Below are positions 25,655-34,428 of a stretch of 56,064 nt of DNA, in pieces. This DNA is from a virus. Location: positions 1 to 56,064 of IMG/VR virus record IMGVR_UViG_3300025106_000003; one strand, 5' to 3'. The number at the start of each line of letters is the position of its first letter. The stretch's first letter is position 1. Both the position numbers and the translations under genes were made by a program. Below the pieces are notes generated by a model, which ran no database searches, had not been told where the DNA came from, and saw only the letters and a program-made list of their open reading frames with translations.

Positions 25655-27179
25655 TCCTAACCCCAACCACCTGATTTATAGCCCAACTCTGGAAAAACAC
25701 GTAATCGCGGGTTGCTTCAAATACCCGAAGATGTTTTACGAGATTGAGACGTTCGTTCATGAAAATGACTTCGTTTATGATCTTTATTCCACGGTTTTTG
25801 CCGTGCTAAAGAATCAAATTCATAATCAGGACTCGGTAGACCCCTTTATCGTTACGGAAAAGATCAAGAATCTTGGAATCTCCTTTAAGAGCGGGGAAGA
25901 TATTGACAGCATGCTCCGCAGCTTATCATTGATCAAATTGTCGGAAAAGGGATTTATTGAGGCTTGTCGTGACTTGAAGAAAACGACCGTGCGTCGAGAG
26001 ATTTTCGATACTGCGACCAAAATCCAAGATGTGATGAAGGCGAAGAATGACGCCTCTTATGACCAGCTTATCGCAGAAGCAGACGCCATCTATAACAAAA
26101 AAATTTCATCCTATGACCTAGTCGAAGATCCCCAAAACGTATTCGATGACATGCAGGAGATCATGGAATCATTGGGGAATAATCCTGTTGACGAGTCTGG
26201 CTTCTCCACTCCATATCCTGACTTTAATAGGCTTTACGGAGGTCTAAGGCCCAAGAATCTTTACGCCTTTACTGCTCGTGCTGGTCAGGGAAAAACCACC
26301 TTTCTTACAGATATGTGCTATCGTGCATGTAATACGGTAACTGCCAATCTCGATAAAAATATCCACTGTCTCTATCTAGATACAGAAATGGAAAAACTTG
26401 ACCAGCAGAAGAGGCTTTTGGCATCAATCTCAGGTGTGCCGTTCTGGTATATCGACACAGGCCAATGGAGAAAAAATCAGGAAATGGTAGAAAAGGTTCG
26501 CGCAGCATGGCCTATCATTAAAAATTATCGCTTCCATCACATGAAGGTAGGCAACAAGCCCGTCAACGAGGTTATCTCCATGGCTCGCCGCTGGTATTAT
26601 TCAAAGGTTGGTCGCGGAAATAACGCCATTCTCTGTTACGATTACTTAAAGATGACCGGAGAGGGAACGTCGGACTCTTGGAAGGAGTATCAGGTCATTG
26701 GAGATAAGACAGACAAGTTAAAAAAGCTAGCGGAAGAACTTGAGGTTCCAATCCTTACGTCGACGCAGCTTAATAGGACTGGAGAAAACCAGAATCGTCG
26801 CGCTGGCGGCTTTACGGATGATGCTTCAGCAATCGCGCTTTCCGACCGTCTACAATGGTTTGCCTCATATGTAGGTATTTTTAGGCGCAAAACTCTTGAC
26901 GAGATAGAATTAGACGGAGAGGACAATGGAACGCATAAGCTCGTAACAACGAAGAGTCGTTTCCAAGGTAAAGAGGCTGCTGGGCATCATGACCTAATCC
27001 AGAGAGAGATCGACGGAGAAAGAAAGTATGTTGCTAACTATGTATCATTTGATGTAAAAAACTTTGGAGTTGAGGAGAAGGGGAGTTTAGATACGCTCAT
27101 CAAACGAGGCGGCTTGCAATTTCAAATATTTGATAACGAGGGGAGGGTTGTTAATAATGAGCCAGAAAACCTACTTTAA
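25644..27179 (+). CDS. DnaB-like replicative helicase
   Basis: 511 residues from ATG 25644 (the frame is open further upstream inside the preceding gene). The N-domain (LEKHVIAGCFKYPKMFYEIETFVHENDF) is DnaB-like. Walker A is ARAGQGKT (211-218), preceded by YPDFNRLYGGLRPKNLYAFT. AILCYDYLKM is Walker B and PILTSTQLNR the RecA-fold motif 3 region. It should unwind DNA at the phage fork as a hexamer. Length matches phage and bacterial DnaB. The primase gene starts inside its 3' end. Confidence 0.88.
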   Translation: MAFNPNPNHLIYSPTLEKHVIAGCFKYPKMFYEIETFVHENDFVYDLYSTVFAVLKNQIHNQDSVDPFIVTEKIKNLGISFKSGEDIDSMLRSLSLIKLSEKGFIEACRDLKKTTVRREIFDTATKIQDVMKAKNDASYDQLIAEADAIYNKKISSYDLVEDPQNVFDDMQEIMESLGNNPVDESGFSTPYPDFNRLYGGLRPKNLYAFTARAGQGKTTFLTDMCYRACNTVTANLDKNIHCLYLDTEMEKLDQQKRLLASISGVPFWYIDTGQWRKNQEMVEKVRAAWPIIKNYRFHHMKVGNKPVNEVISMARRWYYSKVGRGNNAILCYDYLKMTGEGTSDSWKEYQVIGDKTDKLKKLAEELEVPILTSTQLNRTGENQNRRAGGFTDDASAIALSDRLQWFASYVGIFRRKTLDEIELDGEDNGTHKLVTTKSRFQGKEAAGHHDLIQREIDGERKYVANYVSFDVKNFGVEEKGSLDTLIKRGGLQFQIFDNEGRVVNNEPENLL

Positions 27180-28125
27180 TCCATCCACAGAGCAGATGCG
27201 TGAAATACTTACGGAGCTAGGCTTCAAGCTTAACGATGAAGGTAAAGATTGGCGTTGCGCTGCAATCCATCGTGATGGCGACAACGAAAGAGGTATTCGC
27301 ATTAATAAGATCACTGGGGTTTGGCAGGATTTCTCCGTTGGCGAGTTTGGCTCATTTTTCCAATTGGTGGGCAAAGCTAAGGGTTTTAAGAATAAAACCG
27401 TTAAGCAGATTATTGAGGCTATCGAAAGCGAACAGAGGAATAATCACTCAGAAGTCGCCTACCCTCTCGAAAAGATAAGCTGCCCAAAAATATTTGACCC
27501 AAGTTTGCTTGATAAACTTAAGCAGGATCACAGCTACTGGATCAACAGGGGCGTAAAAGAGGAAACTATTAAGTTGTTCAAGGGGGGGCTTTGCACATCG
27601 GGAAATATGAACGGCAGATATGTATTTCCAATCTTTGACGAAAATAGCATCATAAGAGGATTCTCTGGCCGCGCTGTTTACGACAACCCAAAAATTAAGT
27701 GGAAGCATTTTGGCAGCAAGACAACTTGGGAGTATCCATTATTTGCCTCACGCGAAGAGGTGGAAAAAGAGGGGTTCGTTGTAATTATAGAAAGCATAGG
27801 GGACATGCTGCGCCTCTGGGACAATGGTGTAAAAAACACTCTGGTCACATTTGGGCTTGACGGGCTTAGCAACATTAAATACAAACTCCTAGAGCTTGAT
27901 CCGCAAAAGATTTCAATATCCTTCAATGATGACAACGTTGGAGCGAAATTCAATGGAAAGGGTAATGAGGCCTCAGTAAGGTTTGCCAGAGACTTGGTTT
28001 TTAGCCAACTTTTCGAGAGGGAGCAGATTAAAATTTTACCGCCGAGCAGTAATGACTTCGGGGTAATGACAGATGAACAAATACAATTATGGCACCAGAA
28101 AACAAAAAAGAAATTACTTACCTAA
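27157..28125 (+). CDS. DnaG-like primase (TOPRIM)
   Basis: 322 residues from ATG 27157. The N-part (DWRCAAIHRDGDNERGIRINKITGVWQDFSVGEFGSFF) resembles a zinc-domain fold but lacks the full set of cysteines. The TOPRIM core is FVVIIESIGDMLRLW (catalytic Glu and GD) and ISISFNDDNVG (acidic metal ligands). It should make RNA primers for the DnaB-like helicase encoded just upstream. A 30-codon ORF, apparently the old start of the next gene, begins inside its end. Confidence 0.8.
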   Translation: MSQKTYFNPSTEQMREILTELGFKLNDEGKDWRCAAIHRDGDNERGIRINKITGVWQDFSVGEFGSFFQLVGKAKGFKNKTVKQIIEAIESEQRNNHSEVAYPLEKISCPKIFDPSLLDKLKQDHSYWINRGVKEETIKLFKGGLCTSGNMNGRYVFPIFDENSIIRGFSGRAVYDNPKIKWKHFGSKTTWEYPLFASREEVEKEGFVVIIESIGDMLRLWDNGVKNTLVTFGLDGLSNIKYKLLELDPQKISISFNDDNVGAKFNGKGNEASVRFARDLVFSQLFEREQIKILPPSSNDFGVMTDEQIQLWHQKTKKKLLT

Positions 28126-28181
28126 GTGCATCTAAAAAGGATTGGCGCGGAATTCCACAATATATTTATTCTTGTGTATAA
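28089..28181 (+). pseudogene. Remnant 5' end of the PD-(D/E)XK nuclease gene
   Basis: A 30-codon ORF starts inside the primase gene and begins with a segment ending ITYLSASK, then runs into unrelated sequence and stops. The intact nuclease downstream carries VALSASKIKTLQ at its own N-terminus. The simplest reading is that this is the original start of the nuclease gene, cut off when the homing endonuclease gene 28191-29231 was inserted. Confidence 0.55.
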
Positions 28182-28190
28182 GTCGTATAT

Positions 28191-29231
28191 ATGAAAATAA
28201 AAAAACAAGAAGATGTTGCTGCCATGGTTGCCATGTATAATTCAGGCTTCTCTATGGAGAAGATAGGGGAAAAAATGCGCGTCTCTAGCTATATTGTAAA
28301 AAAGTCCCTGCAAAATAAAGTAGCGTTTCGTGCGCAGGGTTCATGGGCCAGAAAATATACGTGCAATAGTGATTTTTTTGATAAAATCAATACGCAGGAA
28401 AAAGCTTACTGGTTAGGTTTTTTATATGCCGACTGTTACGTAAGAGAGGGAGGAATTCAACTTCTTCTCAAGCAGTCAGACCAAGATCATGTAAAAAAAT
28501 TCAAACATGCCATAAAGGCGACCAACCCAGTAGAATTGCGCTCAGATAAGGTTAAATACAAAAACGGACAGACTGGAATTCAACATACGGCAAAGCTAAG
28601 AATCTCTGACGTGAAGATGTCAAAAGATTTGCAAAAACTTGGTTGTTTTATTAATAAAACGCACAAATTGAGTTTCCCAACGGAGAATCAGGTTCCAGAC
28701 AGATTAGTTAAACATTTTATGCGCGGATATTTTGACGGAGATGGCTCCGTTTGGCAGTGCGAATCTTCCCGCAGCAAAAAGTTTGGAGCCTCTCTAACTT
28801 CTACCAATGAATTTATTTTAAAATTTAAAAAGAAGTTGAATAAATTGACTAATTCAGAAATAGGCCAAATAAGTTTTCATAAAAATTCTAATTTTAGCAT
28901 TTTATCTTTTAGTAGCGTTGACTCGTTTAACATTCTGAGGGATTTCTTTTATAAGGACTCTGAGGTTCATATGGAGAGAAAATTCAGTAAATTTAAGCAG
29001 TTTCCGTCTACGACTCTGCGACATGCTCTGCGAGATACGCTAAACAAAATTATGGAGCATTTTGACGAGGGGGGCGAGTTGTCAACCAAAGATATTATGA
29101 AAAGATTAAGTGTCAAATTAAATAAAGCGCAGATGTTGGTTAAAAAACTTGTAGGGGAAAATAAAATTGAACAAGTTGGATACAAATGCCGCTACGCAAA
29201 GATTTATAGAAAAAAAATAACAAATGGATAA
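28191..29231 (+). CDS. Free-standing LAGLIDADG homing endonuclease
   Basis: 346 residues. An N-terminal helix-turn-helix (AMYNSGFSMEKIGEKMRVSSYIVKKSL) precedes two LAGLIDADG helices: KAYWLGFLYADCYV (~residue 72) and HFMRGYFDGDGSV (~residue 180). The C-terminus has a winged-helix-like region. It lies between primase and PD-(D/E)XK nuclease, apparently inserted at the nuclease's 5' end, and overlaps that gene's present start by 8 nt. A GTGTATAAG promoter-like element lies 8 nt before its ATG. Confidence 0.85.
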   Translation: MKIKKQEDVAAMVAMYNSGFSMEKIGEKMRVSSYIVKKSLQNKVAFRAQGSWARKYTCNSDFFDKINTQEKAYWLGFLYADCYVREGGIQLLLKQSDQDHVKKFKHAIKATNPVELRSDKVKYKNGQTGIQHTAKLRISDVKMSKDLQKLGCFINKTHKLSFPTENQVPDRLVKHFMRGYFDGDGSVWQCESSRSKKFGASLTSTNEFILKFKKKLNKLTNSEIGQISFHKNSNFSILSFSSVDSFNILRDFFYKDSEVHMERKFSKFKQFPSTTLRHALRDTLNKIMEHFDEGGELSTKDIMKRLSVKLNKAQMLVKKLVGENKIEQVGYKCRYAKIYRKKITNG

Positions 29232-30234
29232 CAATAAACCGACTGTCGCACTTTCCGCCTCCAAGATTAAAACACTTCAAACCTGCTCTTGGCTGTATCA
29301 CTGCAATTATGAAATTAAACTCCCTCAAGGCAGTAATGATGGGGCGAGGAGGGGATCGTGCGTGCATGAAATTCTAGAGCTTTTGACAAAAAACCGACAC
29401 AAAAAATATATAGATTTGATAGCGTCAGCTGAGCAGCCTTGCGAGGTAAAAGCTATAGAAAAATTAATGACTGCAAAATTTAAAAAACTCGAACTCGAAA
29501 AAGTAGAACCGGTCAAGCCGCTAAGCGGAAAAGTTTCCAATGAGACAAACTGGGATTGCGTGTGGAACATGCTCAAATTTACGATACAAAAAGAATACCT
29601 AGATATTGGAGATAAAAAAATTATTCATTCCGAATATGAATTTGACATGGAAAATGAATCTCCACGCTATAAAGTAAGAGGGTTTATAGACAGGCTATCC
29701 GAAGAGGATGGCGTGATAGAGATTTTGGATTTCAAAGGAAGCGCGCGCAAATTTAAAGGAGATGAAGAGTCGAGCAACGTACAGGCTATGATATACTCGT
29801 TGGTGGCAAGAAAAATATGGAAGCATTACAAGAGATACAGGGCTAATTTCTTTTTTATGAGATTCAAAAAAGACCCGTATCAATGCAATGAATTTTCAGA
29901 TGAGGAACTTAAAGGGTTTGAATCGTATCTTGAATATGTCACCGAAATCATTGAAAACTTCGACAGCAAAACTGCGGTGTCGAACATGGCCTCAGAATCA
30001 AAAGAGAAGTCATGGCTTTGCGGCAGGGGCAAATGGCAGTGTCCGTATAAAAAACCATTTTTTTTCTTTGTCGTAGAGGATGAGGCAGGCAAGCAGCTTT
30101 CATCGCACCTTTCCCACAAGGAGGCCGAGGAGGCTGCTTTAAAAATAAAGGATAAAAAGGTGAATATCGAAATGAAGCATTATCATGGATGCCCAAGCTG
30201 GAAAACGCTTGACAGCGACGAAAATCCGTTTTAA
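29224..30234 (+). CDS. RecB/Cas4-type PD-(D/E)XK nuclease with Cys cluster
   Basis: 336 residues. LSASKIKTLQTCSWLYHCNY, then GARRGSCVHEILELL, then VRGFIDRLSEEDGVIEILDFKGS and QAMIYSLVARKIW, reproduce the RecB-nuclease order (S-x-S-KI, GxxxH, GxxDR, DxK, QxxxY). Cysteines at ~21, in CGRGKWQC and in HGC could bind an iron-sulfur cluster as in AddB and Cas4. Beside the replisome it probably trims or resects DNA ends. Its present N-terminus seems rebuilt after the upstream endonuclease insertion. The next gene starts 10 nt after its stop. Confidence 0.75.
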   Translation: MDNNKPTVALSASKIKTLQTCSWLYHCNYEIKLPQGSNDGARRGSCVHEILELLTKNRHKKYIDLIASAEQPCEVKAIEKLMTAKFKKLELEKVEPVKPLSGKVSNETNWDCVWNMLKFTIQKEYLDIGDKKIIHSEYEFDMENESPRYKVRGFIDRLSEEDGVIEILDFKGSARKFKGDEESSNVQAMIYSLVARKIWKHYKRYRANFFFMRFKKDPYQCNEFSDEELKGFESYLEYVTEIIENFDSKTAVSNMASESKEKSWLCGRGKWQCPYKKPFFFFVVEDEAGKQLSSHLSHKEAEEAALKIKDKKVNIEMKHYHGCPSWKTLDSDENPF

Positions 30235-30244
30235 ACTGCAAAAA

Positions 30245-31009
30245 GTGAACATACTTCCATTTTTTAAATCTCATTACTCCATCAACAAGAGCATCCTAAC
30301 TCTTGACAAGGATCATGCCTCAAACAACGGCCCAAAGTCGATCATCAAGTTGGCGCAAGACTACGGGGTTTCTGACCCATTCTTGGTGGACGATAATCTA
30401 TCAGGATTTCTTGAAGCGTACTACAACGCAAAAGATGCGAACGTAAAGCTCAACATGGGCGTCAGGATTACGGTCTGTGATGACATGGACAAGAAGGATA
30501 AGGAGAGCTTAAAAAACGAATCCAAATATATCATCTTTTTGAAGAAGTCCAAGGGATATGACACGCTTTTTAAGATTTATTCTCACGCATCAACAAAAGG
30601 GCTTTATTATATCCCTCGCATAGACATGAAAACTTTGGAGTCTATGTGGTCAGACGATCTAGCATTGGGGGTGCCATTCTACGACAGTTTTCTGTTTAAA
30701 AATCATTTCACGATCTGCAATATTATCCCTCCCCAGTTCTGGTGCGAGCCAACTTTTTTCATCGAACAAAACGGACTGCCATTTGATGAGCGCTTCGGTG
30801 AAAGTTTAAAGGCGTATTTGGATACGGCTGGCTTAACTGCGCCGCTCCCCTGCCAGTCCATCTTTTATGAGCAGAAGGATGACTTCTTGGCTTATCTTAC
30901 CATGAGATGCATCGGGAAACGCACTACTTTACAAAAACCAAATCTAGATTTTATGTGCAGCGACCAGTTCTGCTTAGAATCATGGGAGGAAAAATGCAAG
31001 ACGAACTAA
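30245..31009 (+). CDS. dnaE: Separate PHP-domain fragment of DNA polymerase III alpha
   Basis: 254 residues from GTG 30245; the frame is open further upstream, but MNILPFFKSHYSINKSILTL is the natural beginning. It corresponds to the N-terminal PHP region of DnaE: SIIKLAQDYGVSDPFLVDDNLSGFLEAYYNAKD parallels the A-x-E-x-G-x3-AITDH...G strand, and LNMGVRITVCDD and GLYYIPRIDMKTL follow in family order. The metal-binding histidines are mostly missing, so it is probably structural. The polymerase catalytic part is encoded downstream, beyond the exonuclease gene. Confidence 0.7.
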   Translation: MNILPFFKSHYSINKSILTLDKDHASNNGPKSIIKLAQDYGVSDPFLVDDNLSGFLEAYYNAKDANVKLNMGVRITVCDDMDKKDKESLKNESKYIIFLKKSKGYDTLFKIYSHASTKGLYYIPRIDMKTLESMWSDDLALGVPFYDSFLFKNHFTICNIIPPQFWCEPTFFIEQNGLPFDERFGESLKAYLDTAGLTAPLPCQSIFYEQKDDFLAYLTMRCIGKRTTLQKPNLDFMCSDQFCLESWEEKCKTN

Positions 31010-31629
31010 TACGATTTGATAAAACTAGTAAGTTTCTCTTTCTCGATTTCGAGACTGAGGGGCTTTGCCTTAACCATAGATTCAATAAGCCTTGGCAGAT
31101 GTCTCTTTTGAAGTCGGTTAACGGTCAGAAGGTAGGCTCGCAGGAGGTGTGGATTAAGTGGCCGAAATTCAAATTTTCCAAAGGCGCAAGAATGCTGGCC
31201 CATTCATTTAGTGAATCTAAAATGGAGCAAGATGGCATCTCCCCCAAGGCAGCGCTTGCAATTTTAGACAAAGCCCTGTCGGAAACAGATTACCTTATCG
31301 GCCATAACCTGCTAGGCTTCGATGTTTTCATCATCAAAGCTATGTATGAGGCTTGCGGACAAAAAATGCCCAAGCTGCCAACTATCATAGATACTTTCCC
31401 CATTGCCAAGGGGGTTATAAATAATCTGCCCTACAAGGCTGGCGAGGATTTCTATTTTTACCAATACAAGCTCATCAATGAGATCATCAAAGGCTCAAAA
31501 ACAAGCCTTTCCGCGCTCGCCAAATACTATAATATTGAAATAGACGAGGGTAGATTGCACGATGCGACATACGATTTAAGTTTAAATTTAGCTATATGGA
31601 ACAAACTCAAATTTCAAATTCAATTGTAA
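30994..31629 (+). CDS. DnaQ-like 3'-5' proofreading exonuclease
   Basis: 211 residues from ATG 30994, which has a GGAGG Shine-Dalgarno and overlaps the PHP gene by 16 nt. ExoI motif FLFLDFETEGL (D18, E20), ExoII IGHNLLGFDVFIIK (~108) and ExoIII LHDATYDLSLNL (~197) place it in the DEDD family; the HD in LHDATYD indicates DEDDh. It should proofread for the phage DnaE, and the interleaved gene order (PHP, exonuclease, polymerase) supports a complex. Confidence 0.8.
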   Translation: MQDELIRFDKTSKFLFLDFETEGLCLNHRFNKPWQMSLLKSVNGQKVGSQEVWIKWPKFKFSKGARMLAHSFSESKMEQDGISPKAALAILDKALSETDYLIGHNLLGFDVFIIKAMYEACGQKMPKLPTIIDTFPIAKGVINNLPYKAGEDFYFYQYKLINEIIKGSKTSLSALAKYYNIEIDEGRLHDATYDLSLNLAIWNKLKFQIQL

Positions 31630-33416
31630 GTTTTACGTCTAACTTTGAGAAGTTGGATCTGCCACTCTACGGGGTGCGCTGCCCAAAGATCGAAGTGGAT
31701 AAAAAGTTTCTCGATTCTATCGGTATTGATAGTTTTGAAGATAATCATGATCTTCTGCGCCAACTTTGTAATGCCAGCTTCAAACGGCATATGCCGAAGT
31801 GGAAAGAGATGGGCTACGATATTGAGGAATATAAGGCGAGAGTGCGCCGCGAGGTGGAAACACTCAACAAGCTAGGCTTTGTTGACTACATCCTAATTAT
31901 TTGGGATGTGTTTAACTTCTGCAAGAAAGAAGGAATCCCTGTCGGCCTTGGTCGAGGAAGCGCGGCATCGAGCTTGGTTCTATATCTTTTGGGGGTCACA
32001 GGTGTAGACCCTATTAAATATAAGCTGCTGTTTGAGAGATTCGTTTCTGATACACGAGCTAAAAAGACGGTTGTTGACGGTGTCACTTATTTGGACGGAA
32101 GCATGTTGGCGGATATTGATAGCGACATTTGCTACTATCGCCGCCACGAGGTTGTTAAATATCTGGACAAGAAATATCCAAACCGAACCTCCAAGATGCT
32201 TACGGTATCCACCCTCTCTGGAAAGGCTCTTATTAAAGATTGCGGAAAGATCATCGGTGAAAAAGATGAGAGCGAGATGAATAAAGTCACCTCTCTTTTC
32301 CCGTCAAAATTCGGCAAGGTCGCGGAGGTTGAAGAGGTGTACGCCAACGTACCAGAATTCACAACTTGGGCGGACGAGAATAAGCTGGTATACTCAATCG
32401 CTTGTAAATTAAAAGACCTTATTAGAAATAAGGGGGTGCATGCTTCGGGAACGCTCGTCGGCTTTAATGAGTTGACGCAGACTACTCCAGTAGAGCTTTC
32501 TGCGGACAAGGAGACTGTCTCTGGATTCACTATGGACTGGGCTACCAAGGTTAATCTTAAACTTGACTTGCTTGGCTTGAAATCAGTATCTGTCATCGCT
32601 GAGGTCGAAAGGCTTACAGGCGTAAAATACATGGAGGTGGACTTGGAAGATTACGATACAATCTACGCGCACCTACAGGATTTGAAGGCCGCAAAGGGTA
32701 TTTTCCAAATTGAGGCAGACACCAACTATAAGGTGTGCCGCGAGGTTAAACCTAAGAACCTTGACCAGCTTGCGGCTGTGGTGGCCATCGCACGTCCCGG
32801 CGCATTAGCTTTCACCAAGCAGTACGCAGACTACGCACAGACGGGGGTATTTCCAGAGAGCTTCCCACAGATCGACGAGATTCTAAAAGATACAGGCGGC
32901 GCAATTCTTTACCAAGAGAGTCTTATGGCCATTGGAAACAAGGTCTTTGGCTTGAGCCTCAACGAGTCCGAAACCCTTCGTAAGATCGTGGGCAAAAAGA
33001 AAGTCGCGGAAATGCCTAAATGGGAACAGGTCATTAGGGATAACGCCAAGAGGCTTAAACTCCCTGACGAGGTCGCTGATTTTTACTGGAAGGCTCTTGA
33101 CGAAAGCGCAAACTATTCCTTTTGTAAGTGTCTATCGCCAGAGACAATTGTACAAAAAGACAGTTTGGAATATGTGCCAATGTGCGAGGTAAAAAAAGGG
33201 GACAAAATTCTCAGCTATAACCCAGACTCCGAAATGGATGAGAGCGTGGAGGTCATTGATATAATGCACAATTCTACTGAAATGTTTGAATTTGAAATGG
33301 AGGACGGCAGGACAATAACATGCTCAATGGAGCACAAGTTCATGTGTGAGGACAAAAAAATGAGAAAAATTTCAGAAATTTTAAGGACAGGCGAGAAAAT
33401 TATGTGTATAGAATGA
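31596..33416 (+). CDS. dnaE: DNA polymerase III alpha, N-extein plus split-intein N-half
   Basis: 606 residues. Residues 1-511 are the DnaE catalytic core: GLGRGSAASSLVLYLLGVTGVDPIKYKLLFERFVS and LADIDSDICYYRRHEVVKYL carry the C-family polymerase motifs (GRGS, PDIDxD-like), followed by NKGVHASGTLVG and KLDLLGLKSVSVI. After YSFCK it switches to an intein N-half (residues 512-606) and stops. The remaining polymerase lies 0.9 kb downstream. Activity therefore needs protein trans-splicing with the product of 34315-35535. The start overlaps the exonuclease end by 34 nt. Confidence 0.9.
   Translation: MEQTQISNSIVSFTSNFEKLDLPLYGVRCPKIEVDKKFLDSIGIDSFEDNHDLLRQLCNASFKRHMPKWKEMGYDIEEYKARVRREVETLNKLGFVDYILIIWDVFNFCKKEGIPVGLGRGSAASSLVLYLLGVTGVDPIKYKLLFERFVSDTRAKKTVVDGVTYLDGSMLADIDSDICYYRRHEVVKYLDKKYPNRTSKMLTVSTLSGKALIKDCGKIIGEKDESEMNKVTSLFPSKFGKVAEVEEVYANVPEFTTWADENKLVYSIACKLKDLIRNKGVHASGTLVGFNELTQTTPVELSADKETVSGFTMDWATKVNLKLDLLGLKSVSVIAEVERLTGVKYMEVDLEDYDTIYAHLQDLKAAKGIFQIEADTNYKVCREVKPKNLDQLAAVVAIARPGALAFTKQYADYAQTGVFPESFPQIDEILKDTGGAILYQESLMAIGNKVFGLSLNESETLRKIVGKKKVAEMPKWEQVIRDNAKRLKLPDEVADFYWKALDESANYSFCKCLSPETIVQKDSLEYVPMCEVKKGDKILSYNPDSEMDESVEVIDIMHNSTEMFEFEMEDGRTITCSMEHKFMCEDKKMRKISEILRTGEKIMCIE
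33129..33413 (+). other. Split intein N-half (IntN) in DnaE
   Basis: 95 residues. It starts with Cys1 (CLSPETIVQ), has VKKGDKILSYN and a block B with ITCSMEHKF (the T-x-x-H equivalent SMEH), and ends KIMCIE at a natural stop. Size and motifs match the N-halves of naturally split phage inteins of the gp41-1 type. Confidence 0.9.
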
Positions 33417-34351
33417 GCGCATTAAAACTAGATTCTACGCGAACCATCCCAGTTTGTATGTTTGAAACATGCCTAATAGACGGCAGGACAAGAAAACAAA
33501 TATGTGATCTTTTTCCAGCACGAAATGGAGGGGCGTATTATTTAGACAAATTCTGCAATCATCTTAAATATAATCATCAGACAAGCTTGATCAGTTATTG
33601 TGAGCGCTATTTTAATTTCTCATGGCCTACATGTCCGGTTAAAAAAACAAAGCTGGGCTATTGTATTAGCGGGAAGGGCGTAAAAATATCAGAATATTCA
33701 CTGGGTAGTGTAAATAAGAAGAATTGCGCCAAATTTTCAGATGGGTGCAAAAGATTATCCGAAGAAAGAAAGGGCAGAGGGAATCCTATGTATAAAAAGA
33801 CCCTTTGGAATAAGGGTAAGAATTATGAAATACCTTCCAGACAAGGAAAACCACTTTCCGAGATGCATCGCGCAAGCTTAAAAGAGGCCAGAGCAAAAAG
33901 CCCATATAAAGCTAGACATACAACCCCACACTCGGAACAGACAAAGAAAATCTTAGCTATTCGTCAGGCTGAAAAATATGCAGCGGGGATTTTTAAGCGC
34001 AGAACAGGTATAGAAATAAAAGTCGAACAATTTCTATCAACATTAAAATTAAAAGAAAGTTATATAGAACAGCATCAGGTCAAATATTTTACATTGGATT
34101 TCGCTTTACAAAATGGCAAAGTAGGCATAGAGTGTCAGGGTTCATTCTTTCATATTGATCCAAGAGTTTATCCGAACGGTCCAATCTGTGCTGTTCAAAG
34201 GCGAAATTTTGGAAGAGATAAGGCTAAAAGGAAATATTTAGCCAAGAGAGGTTGGACGATTATAGAACTTTGGGAAACAGAAATAAACAGCGGAGAATTT
34301 AAAGAAATACTATTGTGCAAGCTATCGGAATTAAATCTGTTAGAAGACTAG
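33413..34351 (+). CDS. Free-standing Vsr-like homing endonuclease between split-intein halves
   Basis: 312 residues from ATG 33413, overlapping the stop of the IntN ORF (ATGA). The middle has NUMOD3-like DNA-binding repeats (GRGNPMYKKTLWNKGKN, RQGKPLSEMHRASLKEARAKS). The C-terminus (TLDFALQNGKVGIECQGSFFHIDP ... KRKYLAKRGWTIIELWE) resembles Vsr/EDxHD-type nucleases, with Asp, Glu-x-Gln-Gly and a final W-x-I-I-E-L-W-E strand. This is the fractured-gene layout described for split inteins, where the endonuclease lies outside the intein and spreads the whole cassette. Confidence 0.82.
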   Translation: MSALKLDSTRTIPVCMFETCLIDGRTRKQICDLFPARNGGAYYLDKFCNHLKYNHQTSLISYCERYFNFSWPTCPVKKTKLGYCISGKGVKISEYSLGSVNKKNCAKFSDGCKRLSEERKGRGNPMYKKTLWNKGKNYEIPSRQGKPLSEMHRASLKEARAKSPYKARHTTPHSEQTKKILAIRQAEKYAAGIFKRRTGIEIKVEQFLSTLKLKESYIEQHQVKYFTLDFALQNGKVGIECQGSFFHIDPRVYPNGPICAVQRRNFGRDKAKRKYLAKRGWTIIELWETEINSGEFKEILLCKLSELNLLED

Positions 34352-34428
34352 GACAACAAAACTCTATTGATTTTGAGGTCAATAGCAGATTTCATAATTT
34401 TTATGCGGAGGGCCTTGTTACCTCAAAT
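34315..34428 (+). other. Split intein C-half (IntC) in DnaE
   Basis: 38 residues ending in the block F/G pattern FHNFYAEGLVTSN before Ser+1. The penultimate residue is Ser rather than His, a known variation. The length matches the C-halves of naturally split inteins. Confidence 0.9.

Noticed and set aside
33414-34314. A group I intron interrupting dnaE
   Set aside because: The break is explained at protein level: IntN and IntC motifs flank it with the correct C1 and Ser+1 residues, and the endonuclease ORF has its own start overlapping the IntN stop.
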